NCBI GenBank assembly: GCA_963739135.1
Contig: CAVTZG010000007.1
Coordinates: 186,001-250,000 of the forward strand
Direction of reading: 5' to 3'
DNA: 64,000 nt
Source of the DNA: Palsa-504 sp963739135
Lineage (GTDB): Bacteria; Actinomycetota; Actinomycetes; Streptosporangiales; Streptosporangiaceae
Numbering within the stretch: position 1 is the first letter of the stretch; every line of letters starts with the position of its first letter. The translations under genes and the position numbers were made by a program. This document shows, piece by piece, positions 43,898 through 53,400 of this stretch. The notes under the pieces are model-generated. The model ran no database searches, was not told where the DNA came from, and saw nothing but the letters and a program-made list of their open reading frames with translations.

Positions 43898-44911
43898 TCA
43901 ACGTCCGCTGGCGCGGGTCGCCTCGTCCGCGCGGGCGGTCTTCGCCCGGGCCGTCTCATCTGCGCGGGCCGTCTCTGCGCGGGTCGTCTCGTCCGCGCGG
44001 GCCGTCTCTGAGCGGGTCGTCTCGTCCGCGCGGGCCCTCTCCGCCCGGGCCGTCTCATTCGCGCGGGCCGTCTTGTCGTCCGCGCGGGCGGTCTTCGCCC
44101 GGGCCGTCTCATCCGCGCGGGCCGTCTCCGAGCGGGTCGTCTCGTCCGCGCGGGCCCTCTCCGCCCGGGCCGTCTCGTTCGCGCGGGCGGTCTCCGCCCG
44201 GGCCGTCTCATTCGCGCGGGCCGTCTTGTCGTCCGCGCGGGCGGTCTTCGCCCGGGTCGTCTCGTCTGAGCGGGGCGTCTCTGAGCGGGTCGTCTCGTCC
44301 GCGCGGGCAGTCTTCGCCCGGGCCGTCTCGTTCGCGCGGGCCGTCTTGTCGTCCGCGCGGGCCGTCTTCGCCCGGGCCGTCTCATTCGCGCGGGCCGTCT
44401 CCGAGCGGGTCGTCTCGTCCGCGCGGGCCCTCTCCGAGCGGGTCGCCTCGTCTGAGCGGGCCGTCTCCGCCCGGGCCGTCTCATCCGCGCGGGCCCTCTC
44501 CGAGCGGGCCGCCTCGTCTGAGCGGGCCGTCTCTGAGCGGGTCGCCTCGTCCGCGCGGGCCCTCTCCGAGCGGGCGGTCTCGGCTTGGGCGCTCTCGCGC
44601 TGGCCGATCAGGTCGCGGTCCTCGCTCACCGCTGCTGTCTGTCCGCGGGACTGTTTCAGTTCGCGGCGTGCGCCGCGGCCGCGGCGTGAGGTCCGGCGCG
44701 CACCGACCAGCAGCAGGCCCAGCCCGAGCATGGCGGCCGCCCCGACCACGATGCCGTAGAGGAACAGCGCGCCGGTGGAACCGGTCACGTGGTAGCCGAA
44801 CACCGAGAAGCCGTGGGTCAGCGCGTGCCCGCTGCCGACGTTGTTGAACACGCCCGCCACGCCCACGACCACCGCGGCGACCAGGATGATGAGGCCGAGA
44901 ACGACAAACAT
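43898..44911 (-). CDS. Two-helix membrane protein with a long charged 7-residue repeat tail
   Basis: A 337-residue protein. Residues 1-22 (MFVVLGLIILVAAVVVGVAGVF) and about 46-70 (GALFLYGIVVGAAAMLGLGLLLVG) are transmembrane helices, the pattern of small actinomycete envelope proteins. From about residue 110 to the end it is a chain of 7-residue units of the type (E/K)TARADE and SERARAD: Ala/Arg/Glu/Asp/Lys/Thr only, with strong helix or coiled-coil propensity. The DNA is a 21-bp minisatellite. GGAGAG lies seven bases before the ATG. The repeat tail is the odd part; its role is unknown. Confidence 0.75.
   Translation of the reverse strand: MFVVLGLIILVAAVVVGVAGVFNNVGSGHALTHGFSVFGYHVTGSTGALFLYGIVVGAAAMLGLGLLLVGARRTSRRGRGARRELKQSRGQTAAVSEDRDLIGQRESAQAETARSERARADEATRSETARSDEAARSERARADETARAETARSDEATRSERARADETTRSETARANETARAKTARADDKTARANETARAKTARADETTRSETPRSDETTRAKTARADDKTARANETARAETARANETARAERARADETTRSETARADETARAKTARADDKTARANETARAERARADETTRSETARADETTRAETARADETARAKTARADEATRASGR
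43915..44590. repeat. 21-bp minisatellite coding for heptad repeats
   Basis: Some 30 imperfect 21-bp units built from GCGCGGGCCGTCTC and CCGCCCGGGCCGTCTC-like blocks. Both strands are open in several frames because the period is a multiple of three, which produces long false ORFs on the plus strand. Confidence 0.85.
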
Positions 44912-45284
44912 GACACTCTCCGGATATTCGCCCTGTACCCAGTCAACTCGGAGTTTGAATCAAGTCAAACCGGGCCCGTACGTGGCCCGGCTCGATCCAG
45001 GGCACGCCTCGCTCTGCCCCGTCCTTCCGATAGATGCCGTGGTCTTGCGCGGTAAGAGGATGCCAGGCACGGAGGACGGGCCAGGCCCGATCTTGCAGGT
45101 GCGGTCATCAGGCCAGCGTAACGGCGGGTACCGCCTGCCTGCGGATGCGGGGCGGCGGACCGGTGGCGGCCAGTGCGCCCGCAGGGCTTCCGCCCGAAAG
45201 GGCGCGGCATGGCCGCCACCCCGGAGTCGGACAGTAGCCCCTGCCCCTTCTCCGCTCACGGCCTGGTGCCCGTCTCAGTCACGC
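44912..45284. other. Gap between the repeat protein and the IS256 relic
   Basis: About 370 bases with the promoter side of the heptad-repeat gene and no supported gene. Confidence 0.4.
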
Positions 45285-45960
45285 ATTCCCGTTACCGTGG
45301 ACGGCGAGCGGGACATGCTGGGCCTGTGGGCCGGGGAGCACGGCGACGGGGAGGGGGCCAAGTACTGGCTGCGGGTCTGCTCGGAGATCAAGAACCGCGG
45401 CACCAGGGACGTGCTGATGGTGGTCTGCGACGGGCTGAAAGGACTCCCGGACGCGGTGAATTCCGTGTGGGAGAAGACGATCGTGCAAACATGCATCGTT
45501 CATCTTCTGCGGAATTCGTTCAAGTACGCGTCGAAGCGGGACTGGGCGCAGATCGCCAAGGACCTCAAGCCGGTGTACACCGCCGCGTCCGAATCTGAGG
45601 CGCTGGACCGGTTCGCCGAATTCAGCGGCAAATGGGAAAAGCATTACCCGGCGATCATACGGCTCTGGGAGAACGCGTGGGCCGAGTTCGTGCCGTTCCT
45701 GCGGTTCGACCGGGAAATCAGGACCGTGATCTGCACGACGAACGCGATCGAGTCGATCAACGCCCGGCTGCGCCGCGCGGTGAACGCCCGCGGCCACTTC
45801 CCGACCGAGCAGGCCGGGCGCCCTGAAGTGCCTGTACATGGCGATCATGAGCCTGGATCCCACCGGGAAGGGCCGCCAGCGCTGGACCAACCGGTGGAAG
45901 GCCGCCCTGAACGCCTTCGACATGACCTTCGACGGCCGCCTGAGCGCGGGACGCAAGTAA
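45285..45960 (+). pseudogene. IS256-family transposase, C-terminal fragment with frameshift
   Basis: The frame reads VTVDGERDMLGLWAGE, GAKYWLRV, EIKNRGTRDVLMVVCDGLKG, TCIVHLLRNSFKYA, WENAWAEFVPFL, TTNAIESINARLRRAVNARGHFP, the central and C-terminal blocks of IS256 transposases. An extra base near 45820 shifts the frame; the true tail (LKCLYMAIMSLDPTGKGRQ, NAFDMTFDGRLSAG) is in the next frame and stops at 45960. The N-terminal 40 percent, with the first catalytic Asp, is absent. Confidence 0.85.
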
Positions 45961-46462
45961 CAACAGAGGAAGAAGTTACACCGTTAAGTTGACAGACCCG
46001 CTCGGGAGGCCGTGAGCGGCCACGCCCGGACCTGCTGAAACGCAGGTCAGCAAGCGGTTGATTACTGGCGAGTTCCCGGTGTTGGCCGGTTGGTCGTGCA
46101 GGCAACGGGCACGCCGCCCGGTGCGTGCACGACGGCGGGCACCTGTTAGGGGTCCTGGTCTTCGTACCCGTCTAGCTGCCTATGGATCAACCAAATCCTG
46201 CCCTGGTGGATGCCCGCACGGCTGCGGCGAGGCGGGGCGCGGGATCTCGGCTGGCCGTGACCGTATTACCGGCGTCTGGGCTATTCACTTGAGCGGACAC
46301 CAGGTGAGAAAAGACCGCTAGATGCTGTGGTCATGGCAGCTAGGCGCACCAAGATCTTGCGGCTGGTCCGGTTAACTGAATACCCCTTACCGGCGTTATG
46401 CCCGGTGCGGCACTGCTGTGGCCGGGCCCGGCTGGGCTGTACGCCGGTAGTGGCCCGCAGTT
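45961..46462. other. Gap between the IS256 relic and the LuxR gene
   Basis: About 500 bases. The first 40 (TTACACCGTTAAGTTGACAG) look like the IS256 right end. No gene is recognised in the rest. Confidence 0.45.
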
Positions 46463-49003
46463 ATGGTTACGGCTGTGGGGCGGTCTGCGGCGGGTACCGC
46501 AGCGGGTGGCGTGCATGGCTTCGCGCCGGCGCTGACGAGTTTCGTGGGCCGCGCCGGGGCGGTGCATGAGGTCGCGGGCCTGCTGGATCAGTACCGGCTG
46601 GTGACGGTGACCGGGCCGGGCGGTTCGGGGAAGACCCGCCTGGCCGGTGAGGTGGCCCGGCAGGTGGCGGGCCGGTTCGCGGACGGGGCGTGGCTGGCGG
46701 AGCTAGCCGCCGTGCGGGACCCGGCGCAGGTTCCGGCGGTGGTCGCGGCGGTGCTGGGGATGCGGGACCAGCCAGGGGTGCCGCCAGCGGCTGTTCTAGC
46801 CCAGGTGCTGGCCCGGCAGCAGCTGCTGCTGGTGCTGGATAATTGCGAGCATGTGATCAGCGCGGCAGCCGGGTTGTGCGCCGACTTGCTGGCGGCCTGC
46901 GATGATATGCGGGTGCTGGCGACCAGCCGGGAGCCGCTGCGGGTGGCCGGGGAGGCCCGGTACCGGCTGGGGGCGCTGGCCCTGCCCGGTCCGGATGATA
47001 TGGCGGATGCCGGGCGGTGTGAGGCGGTGGCGTTGTTTGCGGACCGGGCCCGCCGGGCTGATCCGGATTTCGCGCTGGCCGGAGAGACCGGGCCGGCGGT
47101 AGCGCGGCTGGTGGCGCGGCTGGATGGGATGCCGCTGGCGATCGAGCTGGCGGCGGCGCGGGTAGAGGCGCTCGGGGTGGCGCAGCTTCTGGAGCGGATC
47201 GATGACCGGTTCGGGCTGCTGGTGGCCGGTGACCGGCTAGCGGCCGGGCGGCAGCAGTCGCTGGCGGCGGCCGTGGAGTGGAGTTACCGGCTGCTGGATG
47301 ACCACGAGCGACGGGTGTTCCGTGCGGTATCGGTGTTCCCGGGCCCGTTCACGCTGGAGGCGGCCGAGGCGGTGGCGGGGGTCGGTGCCGGGCCGGCGGT
47401 GCTGCGGCTGGTGGACTGCTCGCTGCTGGTCCCGCCGCGGGCCGGTCCGGATGGCCGGTCCCGGTATGTAATGCTGGACACGCTGCGTGCCTACGGGACC
47501 GGGCTGCTGGCCGGGGCCGGCGAGGATGACGGGGCCGCTGCCGCGCTGGCCGGTTACGCGCTGAGCGTGGCCGAGCAGGCGGCGGCGGGGCGGCAGACCA
47601 GCACCGCCGAGGTGGCCGCCGCCCGGCGGCTGGATGCCGAGGACGCCACCATGCGCCACGTGCTGGCCTGGACTACGCAGCACGATGCGGCCATGGCGCT
47701 GCGGCTGGCGATCGCGCTGGCGTGGTGGTGGTTCCTGCGCGGCCGACTGGCGGGAGGGTACCCGCTGCTGCGGGAGACCGCCGACCGCGCCGCGCCCGGC
47801 AGCGCCGGGTGGTGCGCCGCGCAAATCTGGCTCGGCTGGACGGCGCTGTACTCGGCCGATCTGGCTGCAGCGCTGGGCCACTTCACCGCGCTCTGCAACG
47901 CCGTCGGGGACCGGCCGCCGTCTCGGGCGCTGGCGGACGGCCTGTGCGGCCGGTCGGTGGCATTGTCAAACCTGGGACGGTTCGTCGAGGCGGCCGAGGA
48001 AGGCCACCGTTCGCTGGCATTGGCACGGGAGGTTGGTTACCCGGTTGGGGAGGCGATGGCCCTGGCGGGCCTCAGCATCGCCGCTTACATGGAGGGCGAC
48101 CCGGGCAGGGCCGTGCTGCTGGCCCGGCAGGCCCAGCACATCAAGGCAGACATCCCCAGCTCGATAGCCCGGGCGTGCAGCAGCACCTTGATCGACGCGC
48201 TGACCGAGGCCGGCGACCTGGCCGCCGCCGAAGGTATCTGCGCGGCGGGGTTGGCCCAGTCCCGGGACGCCGGCGACCTGTGGAACCAAGCGAGCCTGCT
48301 GACCAAGATGACGATCTTGGACCTGCAGGCGGGCCGCGTCGAGGACGCCGCGGCGCACCTGCGGGAAGCGCTCCAGATCAACTTGCGGGCCGGCAGCTGG
48401 ACAGACGTGCTCGCCGGCCTGGATTGCTGCGGGTACCTGTGCGCCGCGACCCGGCGCCCCGCCGAGGCCGTGACGGCCTGGGCCGCGCGCGTAGCGCTTT
48501 CGCTGCACGAAGGGTTCACGGAAGCGCCCGCGGATGCGCGCCGCCGGCAGGAGCCCCTGCGCCAGGCCCGGCAGGTGCTCGGACCCGGCCGGGCGCGCGC
48601 GGCCGGGGAACGCGGCACGGCGATGAGCCGGGACACCGCCGCCGAGTACGCTCTCATGCTCACCGCGGCCGGGCCGCAGCAACCCCCGGTGCCGCCGGGA
48701 CTGGGAAAGCTCAGCGCCCGGGAACGGGAACTGGTCACCCTGGTCGCCCAGGGCCGCACCGATGCCCAGATCGCCGGCCAGCTGTACATCAGCGTGAGTA
48801 CGGTCAGCTCCCACTTGGACCGGATCCGGGACAAGACCAGCTGCCGCCGCCGCGCAGACCTCACCCGCCTGGCTCTGAGCGCGGGCCTGGTCTCGCCAGC
48901 CCGCCGGCCCGGTCCGGCAGCAGCCCGGGGCGCCTGTGGGTGGTTCCACCCCGGCCGCCGCCGCGGCGCAAGAGGGGTGAATCGGCCCCTGCCCCGCGCA
49001 TAG
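46463..49003 (+). CDS. LuxR-type STAND transcriptional regulator
   Basis: An 846-residue regulator: an N-terminal STAND ATPase with Walker A GPGGSGKT (51-58), Walker B LLLVLDNCEH (about 129-138), SREPLRVAGE and GMPLAIELAAAR; a long TPR-like region; then a LuxR/GerE HTH, LSARERELVTLVAQGRTDAQIAGQLYIS...VSSHLDRIRDK (about 755-815), and a low-complexity tail of about 35 residues. It likely activates transcription upon ligand or inducer binding. It is followed after 66 bases by an ECF sigma factor on the same strand, so the two may form a regulatory pair. Confidence 0.9.
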   Translation: MVTAVGRSAAGTAAGGVHGFAPALTSFVGRAGAVHEVAGLLDQYRLVTVTGPGGSGKTRLAGEVARQVAGRFADGAWLAELAAVRDPAQVPAVVAAVLGMRDQPGVPPAAVLAQVLARQQLLLVLDNCEHVISAAAGLCADLLAACDDMRVLATSREPLRVAGEARYRLGALALPGPDDMADAGRCEAVALFADRARRADPDFALAGETGPAVARLVARLDGMPLAIELAAARVEALGVAQLLERIDDRFGLLVAGDRLAAGRQQSLAAAVEWSYRLLDDHERRVFRAVSVFPGPFTLEAAEAVAGVGAGPAVLRLVDCSLLVPPRAGPDGRSRYVMLDTLRAYGTGLLAGAGEDDGAAAALAGYALSVAEQAAAGRQTSTAEVAAARRLDAEDATMRHVLAWTTQHDAAMALRLAIALAWWWFLRGRLAGGYPLLRETADRAAPGSAGWCAAQIWLGWTALYSADLAAALGHFTALCNAVGDRPPSRALADGLCGRSVALSNLGRFVEAAEEGHRSLALAREVGYPVGEAMALAGLSIAAYMEGDPGRAVLLARQAQHIKADIPSSIARACSSTLIDALTEAGDLAAAEGICAAGLAQSRDAGDLWNQASLLTKMTILDLQAGRVEDAAAHLREALQINLRAGSWTDVLAGLDCCGYLCAATRRPAEAVTAWAARVALSLHEGFTEAPADARRRQEPLRQARQVLGPGRARAAGERGTAMSRDTAAEYALMLTAAGPQQPPVPPGLGKLSARERELVTLVAQGRTDAQIAGQLYISVSTVSSHLDRIRDKTSCRRRADLTRLALSAGLVSPARRPGPAAARGACGWFHPGRRRGARGVNRPLPRA

Positions 49004-49069
49004 ACGGGCGGGCGAGCCTGCTGATGAGGGCCGGGATGCCCGGCCAGCCTGGACAGGCAGGAGAAGGCC

Positions 49070-49771
49070 ATGTTCACACACCCCGACCTCGCCAACCAGC
49101 TCGCCCGCGAGCAGCGCCGCCGGATTCTGGCAGACGCCAGCCAGCGGCAGTTGCGGCGCCAGCAAGGCCACCGGACAACCAGGAATGCAAACGCCGAGGG
49201 TGTGGCTGATAGCCCGTCAGTCACCGCCTTGGTGACACGCGCCAGGAACGGCGACAAGCAGGCGTGGGATGAACTCGTCGAGCGATACGCCCCGCTGATC
49301 TGGTCAATCTGCCGCAGATACCGGCTGCGTCAGGTCGATGCCGACGACGTCGAGCAGGACGTCTGGCTCCGGCTGGTGGATCAGCTTGCGTCACTACGCG
49401 ATCCGGCCGCGCTTCCAGGCTGGCTCACCACCACGACCCACCGGGAATGCTGCCGGGTTCTGCGCGCAGCGCGGAAACAGGAGCCCGCCGGACACTGGCT
49501 GGACGTTGCCAACATAGCGGACAAGATGACTGGAATGGTGGAGTCGGACCTGCTAGGGACCGAGCGCTCGGCCGCGCTGCGCGAGGCGCTCACGCAACTG
49601 CCCCCGGACTCCCGGCGGCTGATCGCCATGCTCTTCAAAGACCCCCGAATGCCATACACCGAGATCAGCGCCAGGCTGGGCATCCCGGTCGGGAGCATCG
49701 GGCCCCGTCGTGCACGCTGCCTGGACAAGCTCCGCCGCTATCCGGCAGTCGCTGCCCTGATTAACGCCTAG
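49070..49771 (+). CDS. ECF-type RNA polymerase sigma factor
   Basis: A 233-residue sigma-70 family protein. Region 2 is at about 50-115 (ARNGDKQAWDELVERYAPLIWSICRRYRL, DADDVEQDVWLRLVD), region 4 at about 170-225 (LREALTQLPPDSRRLIAMLF, YTEISARLGIPVGSIGPRRARCLDKLRR). An N-terminal extension of about 45 basic residues precedes region 2. AGGAGAAGGCC sits before the ATG. No anti-sigma gene follows, so control is not obvious. Confidence 0.92.
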   Translation: MFTHPDLANQLAREQRRRILADASQRQLRRQQGHRTTRNANAEGVADSPSVTALVTRARNGDKQAWDELVERYAPLIWSICRRYRLRQVDADDVEQDVWLRLVDQLASLRDPAALPGWLTTTTHRECCRVLRAARKQEPAGHWLDVANIADKMTGMVESDLLGTERSAALREALTQLPPDSRRLIAMLFKDPRMPYTEISARLGIPVGSIGPRRARCLDKLRRYPAVAALINA

Positions 49772-50198
49772 GAGTCTGCTAAAAAGGATCAGCAGGTCTA
49801 GACGTTTTACCGGCCCAGCGTTCGATCAACTAGAACACTGTCTTCCATGCAGGGCTTCGAGCGGGCAGGCGGCAGTTCCTGGACGCCGCGGCGCTGGCCG
49901 GGTACCTGGTACCGGCGGGCAGCATGTTCGCGCTCCTGGCCGCCCACCGGGGCCGCCCTGCCCTGAGCGCCGCCCCGCGACCATGAGCAGCGATAGCCAG
50001 CGGACCCAGTGCACCGTCGCCGACGCCACAGAATCTCTGTTCCGCGCGCCTTCAGTGGCCCGGACCGGAAGGCTCATTCCAGTACAGATCGGCGGATATC
50101 GTATGCCGCCGACTGGCCGAGCTGTCACTGTTAGAAACGAGGCGCCAGTGGGTGGTCTAGCAGTCAAGTCCCGGTTACCCTTGTGACGGCCAGCAGCG
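49772..50198. other. Gap with an IS1182-like relic
   Basis: About 430 bases after the sigma factor. Only the relic at 49862-49985 is recognisable. Confidence 0.4.
49862..49985 (+). pseudogene. IS1182-like transposase N-terminal relic
   Basis: One frame reads GRRQFLDAAALAGYLVPAGSMFALLAAHRGR, close to the conserved start of IS1182-type transposases (LAGxLVPxGSxFAFLAxHR), then stops. Nothing of the catalytic domain is left. Confidence 0.4.
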
Positions 50199-50471
50199 CT
50201 ACAACGACGTCATTGGCAACGTCCCCGTCTGATAAGCGCGAATCACGCTCGTTTGCGGCTGGCGAGACGTTCTCACCTTTCGGGCGCCTCGATGCGGTAA
50301 CTGCCAGGCCTCCACGCCGAACCGGTTCACGGGGTTCTCGAGTCCGTCGGTGCCCAGCCCGTCCAGGTCGGCCGCGCTGAGGATCGCCGCGGCCTCCTCA
50401 TGACCGGTGCTGATCTCACGCAGCGCCTGGGCGGCGGCCACGACGTCATTGAAGGGATTTGGGCTCTCCAT
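50199..50471 (-). CDS. Small hypothetical protein
   Basis: A 90-residue frame starting MESPNPFNDVVAAAQALREI, whose first 60 residues look like a real helical protein; the last 30 are of poor quality and may be non-coding extension. No family recognised. It has no operon partner. Confidence 0.4.
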   Translation of the reverse strand: MESPNPFNDVVAAAQALREISTGHEEAAAILSAADLDGLGTDGLENPVNRFGVEAWQLPHRGARKVRTSRQPQTSVIRAYQTGTLPMTSL

Positions 50472-50671
50472 CTAACCGGACCTGTGGTGGGAGGTAACCG
50501 ACATTAGTGCTGGTCATGGCTCCAAAGTGTCCGTTCGTCCAGTTGCTCGTGGCGTGGCCTTGACCTGCACTACTCCGGTTAAATGGAGACCCCCGGAAGG
50601 GATAACTGCGCTCCTCGGGTGGCCTGGTGGCGAAGAAATGGAGTAACTCTGTGGCTTACCAGGCCGGGGCG

Positions 50672-50986
50672 CTAGCGGTGAACGACGGTCCCGGTCACCT
50701 CGACCCTGCTCACCAGCGCCAGCGCCCCGGCACGTGCCAGGACCATCAATGGGCCGTCCTCGGCGAGCGGGTCCGCCTCAGTGGCCGCCAGGTGCCGCAC
50801 CAGCTCATCGCCCGCAGCCACGACGTGCATCGTGGAACCGCGGCCGCGGCTCCGGCGCAGCAGAACCTCGGCAGGCTCGAGCGACACGCCAAACCGCGCG
50901 GCCTGGGCCTGCAGGATCCGGCGCGCGGTCTCCCTAAGCGCCGGAGCCTCAAGCTCGGCACAGTAGACAATTACCCCGACGTCCAT
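50672..50986 (-). CDS. Conserved hypothetical protein
   Basis: A 104-residue product starting MDVGVIVYCAELEAPALRET, with a helix RRILQAQAARFGVSLEPAEVLLRR and strands MHVVAAGDELVRHL and LMVLARAGALALVSRVEVTG. The alternation suggests a small alpha/beta fold. The ATG 50986 is preferred because the preceding in-frame residues look unrelated. It is divergent from the small helical gene at 51108. Confidence 0.6.
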   Translation of the reverse strand: MDVGVIVYCAELEAPALRETARRILQAQAARFGVSLEPAEVLLRRSRGRGSTMHVVAAGDELVRHLAATEADPLAEDGPLMVLARAGALALVSRVEVTGTVVHR

Positions 50987-51107
50987 GCGCCAGACGGTAA
51001 CTCCGGGTACTGACATTCTGGCGCTGCGTCCGGTACAGACCGGGATAAATGCCGGATATGCGCACAGTTTGCTTGCATTTATCGCCTTTAAGTTCGATCC
51101 TTATCTG

Positions 51108-51713
51108 ATGGCTCGAGACCAACCCGGGCCCGACTCCGACCGGCTCATCGTGGCCCGGATCTCCGGCGTCGCCATGCGGCACGCGAGCTGGCGGGAACCG
51201 GCCGAGGACGAGATCGCTGCGGCGGTCGCCGAGCTCCGCGAGGTGGCCGGCGACCGCCCGGACTTGCTGGCTGAGGAAGCGGGCATCCTGCTCGGGTTCC
51301 ACGAGGGTGGCCAAGACGAGCCCAGAGCGAGGTCCGCGGCTCAGCTGCTCATCGCCGCCGGCGCCGACGAGAGCCGGATCCCGGGATGGATCGAGGAAGG
51401 ACGGCGACGGGCGGGACTCCGGCGGCATCCTCCGTTCAGCGGGGTTGAAAGCGGGAAGTTACGGAAGCCTGGCTTAAGCCGAGCTGGCAGCTGGCAACCG
51501 GCCGCGCGGCCATCCTTGACGCGGGAGATACCCCCGGTTGCAGCACGCGCCATGCGCCGCGGGGCAGCCTCACCGCAGGTACCGGCTTCCAGCCGACCTA
51601 CCAGGCGCCGCGATCCCCGGCGCACCGGCTGGATGGCCAGATGCTGTCCTGGTTGGCAAGCAAACTCGCCTGACGCCTCGGGTCTGCCGCTCGGGACGCA
51701 TCGGCAGTCATAG
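51108..51713 (+). CDS. Conserved hypothetical protein, intact paralogue of the 26.6-kb remnant
   Basis: MARDQPGPDSDRLIVARISGVAMRHASWREPAEDEIAAAVAELREVAGDRPDLL opens a helical domain; AAGADESRIPGWIEEGRRR and HPPFSG close it at about residue 110. After that the frame stays open for 90 residues of Arg/Pro-rich sequence that may be an extension or past the true end. The conserved part is repeated at 26592-26960 in broken form. Function unknown. Confidence 0.6.
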   Translation: MARDQPGPDSDRLIVARISGVAMRHASWREPAEDEIAAAVAELREVAGDRPDLLAEEAGILLGFHEGGQDEPRARSAAQLLIAAGADESRIPGWIEEGRRRAGLRRHPPFSGVESGKLRKPGLSRAGSWQPAARPSLTREIPPVAARAMRRGAASPQVPASSRPTRRRDPRRTGWMARCCPGWQANSPDASGLPLGTHRQS

Positions 51714-51725
51714 CAGCCATGCTGG

Positions 51726-52768
51726 TCACCACTCTTCGATCGTGGCGAGCGGGTGCGGCTCGCCGGTCAGCGCGGCCACCGCGGCGGCGACCTCGGACAG
51801 GCTGGCGCGCACGTAGGTCGCCGTGGCGCCGGTCTCGCTTCCGCTGTCGGTGTGCCCGGCGTAGGCGCGGGCCACGGCGTAGCCGAAGTTCCGCTCGACC
51901 CACGTCAGGGTCGTGTGATGGATCCAGTGGCTGCTGATCTGCTGGGTGCGGACCCAGGGCAGCTGCCGGCCCAGGCGGGTCCACAGGTGGTCATACCGCC
52001 GGGCGGTGATCGGCCGCCCGTTCGCGTACCGCAGCAGCTGCCCGTCCGGCGGGGCGCGCCGCTCGCGGCCATGCTGGACGAGTCGGCCCATCAAAGTAGG
52101 CGAGACCGGCTGCCAGCGGACCGTCTCACCCTTCTCCCGCAGCCGGACCAGGCACTGATCCGGGTCCAGATCGGACAGGCGCAGCGCCAGCGCGCCACCC
52201 CGCGGCGTGCCGTCTCAGTGTGCAGCCGCAACAGCAGGGTGTCCAGCTCCGGGTCATCGCCCGTGGCCGCAGCGGCCTGGTTGATCTCCGCCAGTCTGGT
52301 ATCCGGCAGGGCCCGCCGGGTGGTCGGCTGGCGCCGCGGCTTGGCCACTTTGCGCGCCGGGTTATCCGCCTCGGCGATCAGCCCGTCATCAACAGCCCGC
52401 CGGTACACGCAGCGCAGCGCCGCCACCAGGTGCTCTTCGGCGCTGCGGCCGCCGCGGGCGTTGCGGCGCGCCACGACATGGGTCTTGACGTAGGCCATCA
52501 GCTGCCGGATCTCCGACGGGGTCGGCTCGTCCAGGCGGCGGCTGCCCCAGTGCTCGACGACCCGATTCCAGTACGAGCCGTACGCCCGCCGGGTCCCGGC
52601 GCTCACCGCCGCCGACACCAGCGGGACGTACTCGGCGAAGGTCGGCACCAGCGTGCGGACCTGCGGGACGGCGGTCAGGTCCGCCGGGGACAAGCCCATC
52701 CGCTCCAGCAGCACCAGCGCCGCCTCCACCACCGCCTGCCGGGAAGCCTCTGAGTTCACGGCGGTCAT
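51726..52768 (-). pseudogene. Tyrosine recombinase/integrase, frameshifted and missing a catalytic Arg
   Basis: From ATG 52768 the N-terminal SAM-like domain (VLLERMGLSPADL, TFAEYVPLV, SYWNRVVEHWG, VAALRCVYRRAVDDGLI) and the first catalytic Arg region (TETARRG) are in one frame; an extra G in the run near 52200 moves to the next frame, ALALRLSDLDPDQCLVRL, QPVSPTLMGRLV, SSHWIHHTTLTWVERNFG, AGHTDSGSETGATATYVRA. In box II, related integrases have HWLRHT; here HWIHHT, so the catalytic Arg is His. The tyrosine (ATYVRA) is present. It overlaps the stop of the upstream AbrB-like gene by four bases, a coupled pair. Confidence 0.75.
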
Positions 52769-53235
52769 GACAGCCTCCCCTCGCCGGGGACCGGGGCGTG
52801 CGCTCGCAGCGCACGGTCCACCACCGCGAAGGAGTACGCCGTCAGCTTGTCCTGGCCGGGCGAGGCGGCCAGGAGCACGTGATCACCGGGCCGCAGCCCG
52901 CAGCGGCGCCGCAGCGCGGCCGGGATCACCAGATACGGCTTGGCCGGCATGATGACCATCCCGGCCGGGTCGCGACGCGCGATGACCACGCCCGCGGCCG
53001 CGGTGAAGGTCAGCCGGTCCCCCCGCTGCCAGCCCAGCGCGCCGGTCATGGCCCGGTCAGCCACCCGCCCGGACTCGTCGATCCGGCCGGTCCCGTACAC
53101 CACGTCATCCGGGACCGCCGGGACTTCCGGCGCGGCCGCGACCGGCAGGCGGCGGGCCGTGGCCGTCTTTCCGTGCTCCCGGGCGCCCGGCCGAGCACGC
53201 GGGGGAATCAGGGGTGCGATCAGCGGGGCGGTCAT
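52765..53235 (-). CDS. AbrB/SpoVT-like DNA-binding protein upstream of the integrase
   Basis: A 156-residue protein with two swapped-hairpin-like segments: VYGTGRIDESGRVADRAMTGALGWQRGDRLTF and LVIPAALRRRCGLRPGDHVLLAAS, the second a typical AbrB motif (IPAxLRRxxGLxxGDxV). The N-terminal 50 residues are Pro/Ala/Arg-rich. ATG 53235 begins the conserved part; a longer start to 53328 is possible. Its TGA overlaps the integrase ATG (TCATGA on the plus strand), so it likely regulates or assists that recombinase. Confidence 0.7.
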   Translation of the reverse strand: MTAPLIAPLIPPRARPGAREHGKTATARRLPVAAAPEVPAVPDDVVYGTGRIDESGRVADRAMTGALGWQRGDRLTFTAAAGVVIARRDPAGMVIMPAKPYLVIPAALRRRCGLRPGDHVLLAASPGQDKLTAYSFAVVDRALRAHAPVPGEGRLS

Positions 53236-53400
53236 GGCCGCCTCCCCGCGGGGAGGAGCCAGGGCAGCCCGGCGGCCAGCAGGCGGCCGGGCGTGTTCGA
53301 GTGATGCCTGGTTTGCGGGAAATCTCACCGGTTTTGGTGGGCTAACGACAGAACTCGCTGACCAGGGGTTACGTGTCGCTTGCGGGGCGCGGTTCCCGCG

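Noticed and set aside
43672..44847. Plus-strand ORFs rich in PSRPRG and ARAVSS repeats
   Set aside because: They arise because the 21-bp minisatellite is open in several frames; only the minus strand has a start with ribosome binding site and membrane helices.
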